The notes beneath the pieces were generated by a model, which was given only the letters and a program-made list of their open reading frames with translations, did no database searches and was not told the origin of the DNA. Positions 1-9,680 of a stretch of 64,000 nt of DNA are shown here, one piece after another; the stretch's first letter is position 1, and each line of letters opens with the position of its first letter. The DNA is from Streptomyces filipinensis (lineage in GTDB: Bacteria; Actinomycetota; Actinomycetes; Streptomycetales; Streptomycetaceae). Made by a program: the position numbers and the translations under genes. The DNA lies in contig NZ_BMTD01000001.1 of assembly GCF_014649495.1 (NCBI RefSeq), forward strand, positions 947,273 to 1,011,272. Direction: 5' to 3'.

Positions 1-99
1 GGCGGCCAGCATCCGGGCCCGGGCCGAGGGCTCCTTGTGCTCGGCGGAATTCGCCCAGCGGTGATCGAACTCCCGCTCCCAGTCGTCGTTTTCCGTCAT
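1..99 (-). CDS. Truncated conserved hypothetical protein (N-terminal 33 residues)
   Basis: Only the first 33 codons lie in the window; the gene continues past the left edge. The ATG is the reverse complement of positions 97-99 and the frame stays open to base 1. The visible peptide starts MTENDDWEREFDHRW, is rich in acidic and aromatic residues, and ends in SARARMLAA. It has no signal peptide or membrane segment. I do not recognise a domain in so short a piece, so no function is given. It diverges from the small secreted-protein gene at 373. Confidence 0.6.
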   Translation of the reverse strand, partial: MTENDDWEREFDHRWANSAEHKEPSARARMLAA

Positions 100-372
100 C
101 CCCGTTCAACCTCTCTCGTCGGACAGAGCCAGGGGGATGATCCCCCGAGAGTAGGAAGCATGGGAAGCGGCAAAGGTTGCCCAGGATGCTGGGTGGTCAT
201 CCGACGGCTAGCATTTACCTGAGAGCCGCACCGCGGGGTGCCCACCATCGTCTGCCCCGCCTCCCCCTGGCCCGTGCGGCACCTACGACCGCGCCGGACT
301 CTTCACTCCGAGGTCGCGGCCATCCGACTCGTGCCCGGAAAGCCGCACGAGGGGTGGAAGGAAGGTGGATCC
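100..372. promoter_or_regulatory. Divergent intergenic region between truncated gene and small secreted-protein gene
   Basis: This 273-base stretch must carry promoters in both directions. Visible signals are a small perfect hairpin at 132-146 (GGGGGA, loop TGA, TCCCCC) and a purine-rich ribosome binding site (GGAAGGAAGG, about 357-366) just before the ATG at 373. I cannot assign a convincing -10/-35 pair. The reading frames crossing it lack ribosome binding sites and I judge them non-coding. Confidence 0.35.
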
Positions 373-636
373 ATGAATGCACATCGTGCGAGGCGTCTCG
401 CCGCAGCGTCCGCCATCGGCGTCCTGATGGCGAGCGGAGTGGCGATCGGCACCGCCGGCACCGCGTCGGCAGCCGCCCCGAACCAGATCTCCACCAACCG
501 TGGCTGCTACTACGGCGGCTGGTGGGGCAACTGCTACGGCTACGGCAACGGCTTCTTCAACAACGGCTTCTACGGCAACGGCTTCTACGGCAACGGCTTC
601 AACAACACACCGGTCGTGGTGGTCGTGGTGCCCTGA
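373..636 (+). CDS. Small secreted Gly/Asn/Tyr/Phe-rich protein
   Basis: An 87-residue protein starting at the ATG preceded by GGAAGGAAGG. Residues 1-34 form a clear Sec signal: a basic start (MNAHRARR), a hydrophobic core and a TASAA cleavage region. The mature part is about 53 residues, very rich in Gly, Asn, Tyr and Phe, with the repeat YGNGF/NNGF and one closely spaced Cys pair (GCYYGGWWGNCYG). It ends in a run of six valines and a proline. Composition suggests a structural or cell-surface peptide rather than an enzyme. I know no named family with this layout. It is monocistronic, with a strong hairpin terminator directly behind it. Confidence 0.75.
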   Translation: MNAHRARRLAAASAIGVLMASGVAIGTAGTASAAAPNQISTNRGCYYGGWWGNCYGYGNGFFNNGFYGNGFYGNGFNNTPVVVVVVP

Positions 637-660
637 CGGAGGCGGACCCCTCGGACATGG

Positions 661-703
661 GTGAGGGCCGGCACCCGGAGAGTCTCCGGGTGCCGGCCCT
701 CAC
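661..703. terminator. Bidirectional hairpin terminator between the secreted-protein gene and glnA
   Basis: A perfect 21-base inverted repeat (661-681 against 683-703) sits between two convergent genes, 24 bases after the secreted-protein stop and 22 bases before the glnA stop. It lacks a U-tract, as is usual in Streptomyces. The position and symmetry suggest it serves both genes. Confidence 0.85.
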
Positions 704-725
704 CGGTCCGCGCGGGGCGGTCCGG

Positions 726-2135
726 TCACACGTCGAAGTACAGCTCGAACTCGTGCGGGTGCGGACGCAGCTGCAGCGGCGCGATCTCGTTGGTGCGCTT
801 GAAGTCGATCCAGGTCTCGATCAGGTCCGGCGTGAACACGTCGCCCTGCAGGAGGAACTCGTGGTCGGCCTCCAGCGAGTCGAGGACGGCCGGCAGGGAG
901 GTCGGGACCTGGGCGACGTTCGCGTGCTCCTCGGGAGCCAGCTCGTACAGGTCCTTGTCGATCGGCTCGGCCGGCTCGATCTTGTTCTTGATGCCGTCCA
1001 GACCCGCGAGGAGCAGGGCGGAGAAGGCCAGGTACGGGTTGCCGGAGGAGTCCGGGGCGCGGAACTCGACGCGCTTGGCCTTCGGGTTCGAGCCGGTGAT
1101 CGGGATACGCATCGCGGCGGAGCGGTTGCGCTGCGAGTACACCAGGTTGATCGGGGCCTCGAAGCCCGGCACCAGGCGGTGGTAGGAGTTCACCGTCGGG
1201 TTGGTGAAGGCGAGCAGCGACGGGGCGTGCTTGAGGATGCCGCCGATGTAGTAGCGGGCGGTGTCCGACAGGCCCGCGTAACCGGCCTCGTCGTAGAACA
1301 GCGGGTCGCCGTTGCTCCACAGCGACTGGTGCACGTGCATGCCCGAGCCGTTGTCACCGAAGATCGGCTTCGGCATGAAGGTCGCGGTCTTGCCGTTGCG
1401 CCAGGCCACGTTCTTCACGATGTACTTGAAGAGCTGCAGGTCGTCGGCGGCGGCCAGCAGGGTGTTGAACTTGTAGTTGATCTCCGCCTGGCCGGCGGTG
1501 CCGACCTCGTGGTGCTGGCGCTCGACCTTGAGGCCGGACCGCTCCAGCTCCAGGGAGATCTCGGCGCGCAGGTCGGCGAAGTGGTCGACCGGGGCCACCG
1601 GGAAGTAGCCGCCCTTGTAGCGGACCTTGTAACCGCGGTTGTTCTCCACCGCACCGGTGTTCCAGGCGCCCGCCTCGGAGTCGATGTGGTAGAAGGACTC
1701 GTTCGCGCTGGTCGCGAAGCGCACGGAGTCGAAGACGTAGAACTCGGCCTCGGGGCCGAAGTACGCGGTGTCCGCGATACCGGTCGAAGCGAGGTAGGCC
1801 TCGGCCTTCTTCGCCACGTTGCGCGGGTCACGGGAGTACTGCTCGCCCGTGATCGGGTCGTGGATGAAGAAGTTGATGTTGAGGGTCTTGTCCCGGCGGA
1901 ACGCGTCGACACGCGCGGTGGACAGGTCGGCACGCAGAGCCATGTCGGACTCGTGGATGGCCTGGAAACCACGGATCGACGATCCGTCGAAGGCCAGCTC
2001 CTCGTCCGGGTCGAACGCCTCAACGGGCACCGTGAAGTGCTGCATGACGCCCGGCAGGTCGCAGAAGCGGACGTCGATGAACTTGACGTCCTCGTCCGCG
2101 ATGAACTTCTTGGCCTCGTCGGCGTTCTGGAACAT
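726..2135 (-). CDS. glnA: Glutamine synthetase type I (GlnA)
   Basis: Makes glutamine from glutamate, ammonia and ATP in the cytoplasm; it is the main ammonium-assimilating enzyme. The protein is 469 residues, the usual GSI length, starting [11 protein letters not shown] at an ATG with GGAGGAG five bases upstream; codons further upstream are not part of it. The DGSSIRGF motif lies at residues 50-57. The adenylylation tyrosine is Tyr397 in DLYELAPEE, exactly the E. coli number, so this is the GlnE-modifiable GSI-beta type. Expression is very probably under GlnR, because a full GlnR operator lies about 98-135 bases upstream. It is transcribed alone and ends in a shared terminator. Confidence 0.98.
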   Translation of the reverse strand: MFQNADEAKKFIADEDVKFIDVRFCDLPGVMQHFTVPVEAFDPDEELAFDGSSIRGFQAIHESDMALRADLSTARVDAFRRDKTLNINFFIHDPITGEQYSRDPRNVAKKAEAYLASTGIADTAYFGPEAEFYVFDSVRFATSANESFYHIDSEAGAWNTGAVENNRGYKVRYKGGYFPVAPVDHFADLRAEISLELERSGLKVERQHHEVGTAGQAEINYKFNTLLAAADDLQLFKYIVKNVAWRNGKTATFMPKPIFGDNGSGMHVHQSLWSNGDPLFYDEAGYAGLSDTARYYIGGILKHAPSLLAFTNPTVNSYHRLVPGFEAPINLVYSQRNRSAAMRIPITGSNPKAKRVEFRAPDSSGNPYLAFSALLLAGLDGIKNKIEPAEPIDKDLYELAPEEHANVAQVPTSLPAVLDSLEADHEFLLQGDVFTPDLIETWIDFKRTNEIAPLQLRPHPHEFELYFDV

Positions 2136-2232
2136 CCAGCTCCTCCTACTCCCGACCGTCCTCGCCGGGGTGGTAGATCGTTCGTGCGGCCAGTGCGGTG
2201 GCACACGCTGGTCTCGACCCTAGGGACGGGTG

Positions 2233-2270
2233 ATTTCTCGGGCGTGACCCGTTTGTTTCGCAGAAGTTAA
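2233..2270 (-). promoter_or_regulatory. GlnR operator upstream of glnA
   Basis: On the minus strand the sequence reads TTAAC-n6-GAAAC-n6-GTCAC-n6-GAAAT. This is the a1-b1-a2-b2 arrangement of the actinobacterial GlnR consensus gTnAc-n6-GaAAc repeated twice with exact six-base spacers. In plus coordinates the boxes are 2266-2270, 2255-2259, 2244-2248 and 2233-2237. It sits between glnA and the divergent RDD gene, so GlnR could touch both. Confidence 0.9.
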
Positions 2271-2344
2271 CCGGCCACGGGTCCACCCTAGCCCCGGGAC
2301 ACCCCGCCGTACCCCGGTCATTTCGGGCGCAGTACCGTGGTCGC

Positions 2345-2812
2345 GTGGACAACAGGCAAGCACTCGGATCGTGGCTCTCCGGGCCCCGCGCGGCCATGGA
2401 AGAGGCCGGTGCCGACTTCGGCCACCGGGGCGAGCAGCTCGGTCTGCCCGCGGACGGGCCGAACTCGATCGCCCGGCCCGGCCGACGGCTCGGCGCGCTG
2501 GCCGTGGACTGGGGGCTGAGCGTCCTGATCGCATACGGCCTGGTCACGGATGGCTACAGCCCCGCTACGAGCAACTGGGCGCTGGGTGTCTTCTGCGTCA
2601 TGAGCGTGCTGACCGTCGGCACGATCGGCTTCACCCCGGGCAAGCGGCTCTTCGGCATCCGGGTGGTGGCGCTGGAGACCGGCACGGTCAACCCGCTGCG
2701 AGCCGTCCTGCGCACGGTCCTGCTGTGCCTCGCGGTTCCCGCGCTGATCTGGGACCGGGACGGCAGGGGTCTGCACGATCGCCTCGCGAAGACGGTCGAG
2801 GTCCGGGTCTGA
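2345..2812 (+). CDS. RDD family membrane protein
   Basis: A 155-residue protein from a GTG start at 2345. The RDD domain covers about residues 43-150. It opens with an Arg-rich RPGRRLGALAVDW segment, then has membrane segments near 50-68, 82-100 and 118-135, with the FTPGKRLFGIRVV motif between them. It ends in the GLHDRLAKT signature typical of RDD proteins. The transported substrate, if any, is unknown. It is divergent from glnA across the GlnR operator. In S. coelicolor the next gene, as I recall, is the DUF4191 protein; here about 11 kb of pigment-locus DNA intervenes. Confidence 0.88.
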   Translation: MDNRQALGSWLSGPRAAMEEAGADFGHRGEQLGLPADGPNSIARPGRRLGALAVDWGLSVLIAYGLVTDGYSPATSNWALGVFCVMSVLTVGTIGFTPGKRLFGIRVVALETGTVNPLRAVLRTVLLCLAVPALIWDRDGRGLHDRLAKTVEVRV

Positions 2813-2848
2813 GCCCGGGCCGGCCCGCCGTCAGCCGGGTGTGAGCCC

Positions 2849-2890
2849 GTCGTGGCTGGTCGCGCGGTTCCCCGCCCCCAAGGGAGCCGC
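2849..2890 (+). repeat. Copy A of a dispersed intergenic repeat (GTCGTGGCTGGTCGCGC...)
   Basis: Starts GTCGTGGCTGGTCGCGCGG, followed by a C-rich block ending in CCAAGGGAGCC. The same core recurs intergenically near 18571, 34246, 43429, 50502 and 62404. This copy lies between convergent genes (RDD protein and FAD hydroxylase). Confidence 0.7.
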
Positions 2891-2934
2891 AGTGCGCTTG
2901 CCCGCGAAACCACACCGCCGCAGCTGCGGGCGGT

Positions 2935-2954
2935 CGTGCCGCTGGGGCGGCACG
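2935..2954. terminator. Hairpin between RDD gene and FAD hydroxylase gene
   Basis: A perfect 8-base stem (CGTGCCGC / GCGGCACG) with a four-base loop lies in the gap between two convergent genes. No U-tract. It is a plausible terminator for either. Confidence 0.45.
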
Positions 2955-3014
2955 GATGGGCGCAGCGGCACCCCGCGAGCGGGGGCGAGCGGCCCACCCC
3001 CGCCCAGCTCCGGC

Positions 3015-4661
3015 TCACGCTTTCCGCAGCACCGCCCCCAGTGCCTCCCGCAGCTCCGCCTCCGGGGCCGCTGCCGCGTCCACCGAGCGCCACGCCACGA
3101 ACCCGTCCGGGCGTACCAGCACCGCCCCCTCCGGCGTCGTACCGTGCGCCGCTGCCCAGTCGCCGTCGGGGCCGTCGTAGGTCAGGTCGGCCTCCGGCCT
3201 CGTACCGATGCGGTACGCGTCCAGCGGTACCCCGTCCGTGTCGGCGATGCGGCGGCCGGCCGCCCGCCAGGCGGCCCCCGCGGGCGTCGACGCGTCGCTG
3301 AGCAGCACCAGTGAACGCTCGTACAGATCGAGTGTGGAGATCCGCTCGCCCGCCCGGCGCAGCCACAGGTGCGGGGCCCGGCTGCCCGGCTCCCCGGTCA
3401 GCCGCATCCCTTCGGGTACGACCGGCTGCTCCGGGTCGGCCCCCACGACGGCGCCCCGCGGGTAGCGGTAGCCGAGGACCACGTTGAGGATGCCGCCGCG
3501 CTTGCCGCCGCCGATGCCGGGCGTGGGGGCGAAGCCGGGGTGGCTGTGCTCCACGGAGCGGGCCGAGGCGCGGGCGCTGGTGGCGAGGGCGACCGGCCGG
3601 CGCTCGGTGTCGTAGGTGTCCAGCAGACCGGGCCCGGCCCAGCCGTCGAGGACGGCGGCCAGCTTCCAGGCCAGGTTGTGGGCGTCCTGGATGCCGGTGT
3701 TGGAGCCGAACGCGCCGGTCGGGGACATCTCGTGGGCGGAGTCACCGGCGAGCAGGACCCGGTCGTCCCGGTACTGTTCGGCGACGCGTTCGGCGGCGCG
3801 CCAGGAGGCCTTGCCGGTGATCTCGACGTCGAGGTCGGGGACGCCGACGGCACGGCGGATGTGCCGGGTGAGCCGCTCCTCGGTGAACTCCTCCAGCCTC
3901 TCGCCGTGCTCGGGGTGCCAGGGGGCGTGGAAGACCCAGCGCTCCTTGTTGTCGACGGGCAGCAGCGCGCCGTCGGCCTCGGGGTCGGTGAGGTAGCAGC
4001 AGATGAAGCGCCGGTCGCCGACGACGTCGGCGAGCAGCTTGGACCGGAAGGTGACGCTCACGTTGGCGAAGAGGTCGCCGGGGCCGCTCTGGCCGATGCC
4101 GAGCCGGTTCCGGACGGGGCTGCGCGGGCCGTCGGCCGCGACCAGGTAGTCCGCGCGGACGGTGTAGAGGTCGTCGCCGTCGCGGTCCCGGACGTAGCCC
4201 GTCACTCCTTCGGAGTCCTGGGCGAAGGACTCCAGCTCGTGGAAGTACCGCAGGTCGCCGCCGAGGGCGCGGGCCCGGTCCAGGAGCACCGGTTCCAGGT
4301 CGTTCTGGCTGCACAGACACCAGCTGGTGGGGCTGAACCGCGCGAGCCCTCCGCCGGGGTCGATCTCCCGGAACAGCCACTCGCCGGCGTCGCCGGCCAG
4401 CGTCGGGGTCTGCAGGATGCCGTGGTTGTCCGCGAGGAGGGCGGCCGCCGTCTTGATGTCCGGCTCGATGCCGGCCACCCGGAACAGCTCCATCGTCCGC
4501 ACGTTGTTGCCGCGGCCGCGCGGGTGGACCGAGGTCCCGGAGTGCCGCTCGACGAGCATGTGCCGCACGCCGAGACGGCCCAGGAACAGGGACAGGGACA
4601 GGCCCACCAGTGAGCCGCCCACGACAAGGACGGGCACGTGGTGATCGGCTTTGTGCTGCAT
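3015..4661 (-). CDS. whiE-ORFVIII: FAD-dependent aromatic hydroxylase of the spore-pigment locus (WhiE-ORFVIII type)
   Basis: A 548-residue flavin monooxygenase of the PheA/TfdB class that hydroxylates aromatic rings. The start is the ATG of MQHKADHHV with GGAG seven bases upstream. The N-terminal FAD-binding fold reads VLVVGGSLVG (residues 11-20) and the second FAD motif is in VLLAGDSAHEMSP. The C-terminal 150 residues are the thioredoxin-like domain usual in this class. It is divergent from the polyketide genes at 4861, the same arrangement as whiE-ORFVIII in S. coelicolor and schC in S. halstedii, so its probable substrate is the polycyclic spore-pigment precursor. It was probably acquired or kept as one unit with the neighbouring genes. 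Confidence 0.9.
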   Translation of the reverse strand: MQHKADHHVPVLVVGGSLVGLSLSLFLGRLGVRHMLVERHSGTSVHPRGRGNNVRTMELFRVAGIEPDIKTAAALLADNHGILQTPTLAGDAGEWLFREIDPGGGLARFSPTSWCLCSQNDLEPVLLDRARALGGDLRYFHELESFAQDSEGVTGYVRDRDGDDLYTVRADYLVAADGPRSPVRNRLGIGQSGPGDLFANVSVTFRSKLLADVVGDRRFICCYLTDPEADGALLPVDNKERWVFHAPWHPEHGERLEEFTEERLTRHIRRAVGVPDLDVEITGKASWRAAERVAEQYRDDRVLLAGDSAHEMSPTGAFGSNTGIQDAHNLAWKLAAVLDGWAGPGLLDTYDTERRPVALATSARASARSVEHSHPGFAPTPGIGGGKRGGILNVVLGYRYPRGAVVGADPEQPVVPEGMRLTGEPGSRAPHLWLRRAGERISTLDLYERSLVLLSDASTPAGAAWRAAGRRIADTDGVPLDAYRIGTRPEADLTYDGPDGDWAAAHGTTPEGAVLVRPDGFVAWRSVDAAAAPEAELREALGAVLRKA

Positions 4662-4860
4662 CGACGACTCCAGAGGCAGGGGCGGGGGTGTGGGGCACCT
4701 CGGAGTTTCCATGCCCTCTCGGGAGGGCTTCGCGTGCTCAATCACCCTCCTGGTTCACACGAGTCGCGCACTCCGGAGGACAGGAACAGGATCAAGGAAC
4801 GCTGACGTCGCGTCATGGGCGGCGTTCACCCTCTGCTCCCCTGAAGGAGATGTGCGCGGT
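4662..4860. promoter_or_regulatory. Divergent promoter region of the pigment locus
   Basis: This 199-base region drives the hydroxylase leftward and the polyketide operon rightward. It contains an inverted repeat at 4713-4728 (GCCCTC, four bases, GAGGGC) and a near-perfect dyad at 4803-4815 (TGACG-TCG-CGTCA). The rightward ribosome binding site is GAAGGAG at 4843-4849. I see no unambiguous sigma-70 hexamers. In S. coelicolor the corresponding promoters are developmental, one of them SigF-dependent, so a non-housekeeping promoter is expected. Confidence 0.5.
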
Positions 4861-5931
4861 ATGACCACCACGTCGGAAAAGGTTTCGGAACAGCTGGCGC
4901 GGCAGGTGTCGAAACGGGTCTCGCAATCCGTCTTCGACGGCTCCCGCCTCCGGGTCGTCCTGCTGGTGGACGTACACGACGGCGCCCAGCAGCAGTTCCT
5001 TGAGGCCTACGAGCAACTGTGCAACCAGGTCGCGTCGGTGCCCGGCCACGTCAGCGACCAGCTGTGCCAGTCGATCGAGAACCCCTCCCAGTGGCTCATC
5101 ACCAGTGAGTGGGAGAGTGCCCCGCCGTTCCTCGCCTGGGTGAACAGCGAGGAGCACGTCCGCATGGTGGAGCCGCTGCACAGCTGCGTCCGGGACACCC
5201 GGTCACTGCGTTTCCACATCGTCCGTGAGACGGGTGGCGCGGCGGCGGCCGCCCCCGCGGCCCAGCGCCGGCTGCAGGTCTCCCCGCGGATCGGCGACGG
5301 GGTGATCCGGCACGCGCTCACCTTCACGGTGAAGCCGGGCAGCGAGGCCGAGGTCGCGAGGATCCTCGCGGACTACGCCTCGCCCCAGGCGCGGGTCGAC
5401 GAGACCACACGCCTGTGCCGTACCTCCCTGTTCATGCACGGCAACCGGGTGGTCCGGGCCATCGAGGTGCGCGGCGACCTGCTCGCGGCGCTGCGTCACG
5501 TCGCCCGGCAGCCGGAGGTCCGGGCCGTGGAGGAGGCGATCAACCCCTATCTGGAGCAGGAGCGGGATCTCAACGACCAGGAGTCCGCGCGGGTGTTCTT
5601 CACCCGGGCGGCGCTGCCGGCCGTGTTCCACGTCACCGCGGACGAGCTGGTCGAGGGCGAGCGGCTCGCGCTGTACTACCCGGCCCGGCCGGGCCGCGGG
5701 ATGGAGCTTGCGGAACTGCTCGCGCAAGGAGACGAGGCGGCGGCGGAGGACCCGGGCGGCCCGGTCCTGCGCAGCACGATCTTCCAGCGGGACGACGTCG
5801 TCGTACGGCTGGTCGACCACCGTGCCGGCGTGCGGGTGGACCTCACCCCGGCGGCCCCGCTGACCGCCCTGCTGGACGGCGCGGCCGTCCGGATGCAGCT
5901 CGTCACCGACCGGCGCTCGCCGGACGCCTGA
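4861..5931 (+). CDS. whiE-ORFI: SchA/CurD-like pigment biosynthesis protein (WhiE-ORFI type)
   Basis: A 356-residue protein, the first gene of the rightward pigment operon, from an ATG behind GAAGGAG. Residues about 25-122 resemble an antibiotic-biosynthesis-monooxygenase (ABM) ferredoxin-like fold. A second SchA/CurD-type module spans about 140-245 (opening [17 protein letters not shown]), and a shorter third module occupies 260-350. Related proteins are always found with spore-pigment or curamycin polyketide genes. Their biochemical role is not established; cyclisation or oxidative tailoring is an inference from the fold. The cupin gene follows after 35 bases. Confidence 0.88.
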   Translation: MTTTSEKVSEQLARQVSKRVSQSVFDGSRLRVVLLVDVHDGAQQQFLEAYEQLCNQVASVPGHVSDQLCQSIENPSQWLITSEWESAPPFLAWVNSEEHVRMVEPLHSCVRDTRSLRFHIVRETGGAAAAAPAAQRRLQVSPRIGDGVIRHALTFTVKPGSEAEVARILADYASPQARVDETTRLCRTSLFMHGNRVVRAIEVRGDLLAALRHVARQPEVRAVEEAINPYLEQERDLNDQESARVFFTRAALPAVFHVTADELVEGERLALYYPARPGRGMELAELLAQGDEAAAEDPGGPVLRSTIFQRDDVVVRLVDHRAGVRVDLTPAAPLTALLDGAAVRMQLVTDRRSPDA

Positions 5932-5966
5932 GACCCACGGCCGCATCACACCCACGGAGGACTGTC

Positions 5967-6395
5967 GTGATCAAACCCCTTCCGAAGATCGTGGACCTCA
6001 GCGAGGTCGAGCCCAACACGCGGCGCGGCGGCGATCTGCGCGCCATGCTCACCCCGGCCACGGTGGGCTCGACCAGCGGTTTCATGGGCGTGGCCCTCGT
6101 GCAGCCGGGCGACCGCATCGCTGAGCACTACCACCCGTACTCCGAGGAGTTCGTGTACGTCGTCTGCGGCGAGCTGGAGGTGGACCTGGACGGCGAGCCG
6201 CACCCGCTGCGGCCCGAGCAGGGGCTGATGATCCCCATCAACATGCGGCACCGCTTCCGCAACGTCGGCAAGGTGGAGGCGCGCATCGTCTTCCACCTGG
6301 GCCCGCTGGCCCCGCGTCCGAGCCTCGGCCACGTCGACACGGAGGAGACGGAGCCGGTGGCCGTCGCCGCCGAGGCGGGGCAGGCCCGGTCATGA
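5967..6395 (+). CDS. whiE-ORFII: Cupin-domain protein of the pigment locus (WhiE-ORFII type)
   Basis: A 142-residue single-domain cupin from a GTG with GGAGG six bases upstream. Motif 1 is visible as a metal-binding-like [16 protein letters not shown], with the conserved His pair and Glu. Motif 2 follows as [17 protein letters not shown]. Members in aromatic polyketide clusters are thought to assist folding or cyclisation of the poly-beta-ketone, but the reaction is unproven. Its TGA overlaps the ATG of the ketosynthase gene (ATGA), which indicates translational coupling. Confidence 0.9.
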   Translation: MIKPLPKIVDLSEVEPNTRRGGDLRAMLTPATVGSTSGFMGVALVQPGDRIAEHYHPYSEEFVYVVCGELEVDLDGEPHPLRPEQGLMIPINMRHRFRNVGKVEARIVFHLGPLAPRPSLGHVDTEETEPVAVAAEAGQARS

Positions 6396-7651
6396 CCCGG
6401 CGCGTGGCGGTCACCGGTATAGGCATCGTGGCTCCGGGCGGGATCGGCGTGCCGGCGTTCTGGGATCTGCTCGCCGAAGGCCGTACCGCGACGCGCGGCA
6501 TCACGTTCTTCGACCCCGCCGGACTGCGGTCGCGGATAGCGGCCGAGTGCGACTTCGAGCCGGCGGCCTACGGTCTGGACGCCGGGCAGGTGGAACGCGC
6601 GGACCGGTACATACAGTTCGCCCTGGTCGCCGGCGACGAGGCGGTCAGGGACTCCGGACTCGACGTCGCCCGTGAGGACCCGTGGCGGATCGGGGTCTCC
6701 CTGGGTACCGCCGTCGGCGGCACCACCCGCCTGGAGCACGACTACGTCCTGGTGAGCAGCCGCGGGCAGCGCTGGGACGTGGACCATCACCAGGCCGAAC
6801 CCCAGCTGCACCGGGCGTTCTCGCCGAGCACCGTGGCCTCCGCGGTGGCGGAACGTTTCGGCGCACAGGGTCCGGTGCAGACGGTCTCCACCGGCTGCAC
6901 CTCCGGACTCGACGCCGTCGGGTACGCCTTCCACACCGTCCAGGAGGGCCGGGCCGACATATGCATCGCGGGGGCCGCGGACTCGCCGATCTCCCCGATC
7001 ACCATGGCCTGCTTCGACGCGATCAAGGCCACCTCCCCGAACAACGACGACCCCGCGCACGCCTCCCGGCCCTTCGACAACAACCGTGACGGCTTCGTCA
7101 TGGGCGAGGGCGGCGCGGTGCTCGTCCTGGAGGAACTGGAGCACGCCCGGGCCCGCGGTGCCCGCGTCTACTGCGAGTTCGGCGGCTACGCCACCTTCGG
7201 CAACGCCTACCACATGACCGGACTGACCAAGGAGGGTCTGGAGATGGCGCGGGCCATCAAGACCGCCCTCGACCAGGCCCGGCTCGACCCGACGGCGATC
7301 GACTACGTCAACGCGCACGGCTCCGGCACCCGGCAGAACGACCGCCACGAGACGGCGGCCGTGAAGCGGGCGCTCGGCCACCACGCCTACGACACCCCGA
7401 TGAGCTCCATCAAGTCCATGGTGGGGCACTCCCTCGGGGCGATCGGCGCCATAGAACTGGTCGCCTGCGTGCTGGCCCTCGCCAAGCAGGTCGTACCCCC
7501 GACCGCCAACTACGAGATCCCCGACCCCGAGTGCGACCTGGACTACGTCCCGCGTGTCGCCCGCGAACGCCGGCTGACCAGCGTGCTGTCCGTGGGCAGC
7601 GGGTTCGGTGGCTTCCAGTCCGCGGTGATCCTGACCCGGCCGAGGGAGTGA
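6392..7651 (+). CDS. whiE-ORFIII: Type II PKS ketosynthase alpha (KS-alpha)
   Basis: A 419-residue condensing enzyme that extends the poly-beta-ketone on the ACP with malonyl units. The full catalytic set is present: Cys169 in [13 protein letters not shown], His309 in VNAHGSGT, and Lys341 and His346 in [13 protein letters not shown]. These are the positions known for the actinorhodin KS. It works as a heterodimer with the KS-beta encoded seven bases downstream. The ATG overlaps the cupin stop. Sequence features and context point to the spore-pigment (WhiE) subgroup rather than an antibiotic KS. Confidence 0.96.
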   Translation: MTRRVAVTGIGIVAPGGIGVPAFWDLLAEGRTATRGITFFDPAGLRSRIAAECDFEPAAYGLDAGQVERADRYIQFALVAGDEAVRDSGLDVAREDPWRIGVSLGTAVGGTTRLEHDYVLVSSRGQRWDVDHHQAEPQLHRAFSPSTVASAVAERFGAQGPVQTVSTGCTSGLDAVGYAFHTVQEGRADICIAGAADSPISPITMACFDAIKATSPNNDDPAHASRPFDNNRDGFVMGEGGAVLVLEELEHARARGARVYCEFGGYATFGNAYHMTGLTKEGLEMARAIKTALDQARLDPTAIDYVNAHGSGTRQNDRHETAAVKRALGHHAYDTPMSSIKSMVGHSLGAIGAIELVACVLALAKQVVPPTANYEIPDPECDLDYVPRVARERRLTSVLSVGSGFGGFQSAVILTRPRE

Positions 7652-7658
7652 GGACACG

Positions 7659-8903
7659 ATGAGCGAACCGCAGGATCGGCAGGCGGCCGTCACCGGTATC
7701 GGGGTGGTCGCGCCCAACGGCACCAGCACCGACACCTTCTGGAAGGCCACCCAGGAGGGCCTGAGCGTCCTCGACCGGGTCACCCGCGAGGGCTGCGAGC
7801 ACCTTCCCCTCAAGGTGGCCGGTGAGGTCCGCGCCTTCGACCCGGCGGCCACGATCGAGGAGCGCTTCCTCGTCCAGACCGACCGGTTCACGCACTACGC
7901 CATGGCCGCCGCCGACTTCGCGCTCGACGACGCCCGGCTCGGCCAGGCCGGCACCCCCGACGCCCCCTACTCCATCGGCGTGGTCACCGCCGCCGGGTCC
8001 GGCGGCGGTGAGTTCGGCCAGCGCGAACTCCAGCAGCTGTGGGGCAAGGGCAGCCGGTTCGTCGGGCCGTACCAGTCCATCGCCTGGTTCTACGCCGCGA
8101 GCACCGGCCAGGTCTCCATCCGCCGCGGCTTCAAGGGGCCCTGCTCGGTCGTCGCCTCGGACGAGGCCGGCGGTCTCGACGCCCTCGCCCACGCGGCCCG
8201 GGCGGTGCGGCGCGGCACCGACGCGATCGTGGCCGGCTCCACCGAGGCGCCCCTCGCGCCGTACTCGATGGTCTGCCAGCTCGGCTACGAGGAGCTCAGC
8301 CGCGAGACCGACCCGGCCCGCGCCTACCGGCCGTTCACCCAGGGTGCGTGCGGGTTCGTGCCGGCCGAGGGCGGCGCCATGCTCGTGCTGGAGGCGGCGG
8401 GCACGGCGCGGGACCGCGGCGCCGACGTCCGGGCCGTCGTCGCCGGGCACGGGGCCACCTTCACCGGTGCCTCCCGCTGGGCGGAGTCCCGCGAGGGCCT
8501 CGCCCACGCGATCCGGCAGGCCCTGGGGGAGGCCGGCTGCGCCCCCGAGGAGGTCGACGTCGTCTTCGCCGACGCCCTCGGGGTGCCGGAGGCGGACCGC
8601 GCCGAGGCGCTCGCGATCGCCGACGTCCTCGGCCGGCACGGCGCCCGGGTGCCGGTCACCGCACCGAAGTCCGGAATCGGCCGGGGGTACTGCGCGGCCC
8701 CCGTGCTGGACACCGCGGCGGCCGTGCTCGCCATGCAGCACGGCCTGATCCCGCCGACGCCGAACGTCTTCGACGTCTGCCATGACCTCGACCTCGTGAC
8801 CGGCCGCGCCCGGCCCGCCGCACTGCGTACGGCGCTGGTGCTCAGCCGCGGACTCATGGGGTCGAACTCTGCGCTGGTGCTGCGGCACGGCGCCGCGCAG
8901 TGA
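7659..8903 (+). CDS. whiE-ORFIV: Type II PKS chain length factor (KS-beta)
   Basis: A 414-residue partner of KS-alpha that sets chain length. It keeps the ketosynthase fold but lacks the nucleophile. The residue aligned with the KS-alpha Cys169 is Glu169 (context VVASDEAGGLDAL), and the His of the NAHG loop is replaced by an FADALG segment. Antibiotic-pathway chain length factors usually have Gln here, so the Glu is worth noting. WhiE-type systems are thought to make a dodecaketide, which would be the default prediction for this pair. The ATG lies seven bases after the KS-alpha stop. Confidence 0.95.
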   Translation: MSEPQDRQAAVTGIGVVAPNGTSTDTFWKATQEGLSVLDRVTREGCEHLPLKVAGEVRAFDPAATIEERFLVQTDRFTHYAMAAADFALDDARLGQAGTPDAPYSIGVVTAAGSGGGEFGQRELQQLWGKGSRFVGPYQSIAWFYAASTGQVSIRRGFKGPCSVVASDEAGGLDALAHAARAVRRGTDAIVAGSTEAPLAPYSMVCQLGYEELSRETDPARAYRPFTQGACGFVPAEGGAMLVLEAAGTARDRGADVRAVVAGHGATFTGASRWAESREGLAHAIRQALGEAGCAPEEVDVVFADALGVPEADRAEALAIADVLGRHGARVPVTAPKSGIGRGYCAAPVLDTAAAVLAMQHGLIPPTPNVFDVCHDLDLVTGRARPAALRTALVLSRGLMGSNSALVLRHGAAQ

Positions 8904-8925
8904 GCACAGCAAAGGAGGAAAACAC

Positions 8926-9661
<736 letters not shown>

Positions 9662-9680
9662 CCGGACGGAGGACACGACC

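Noticed and set aside
177..2270. A 697-codon plus-strand frame spanning the secreted-protein gene and antisense glnA
   Set aside because: It is antisense to glnA, which is unmistakable, and no domain is visible. GC-rich antisense frames are expected.
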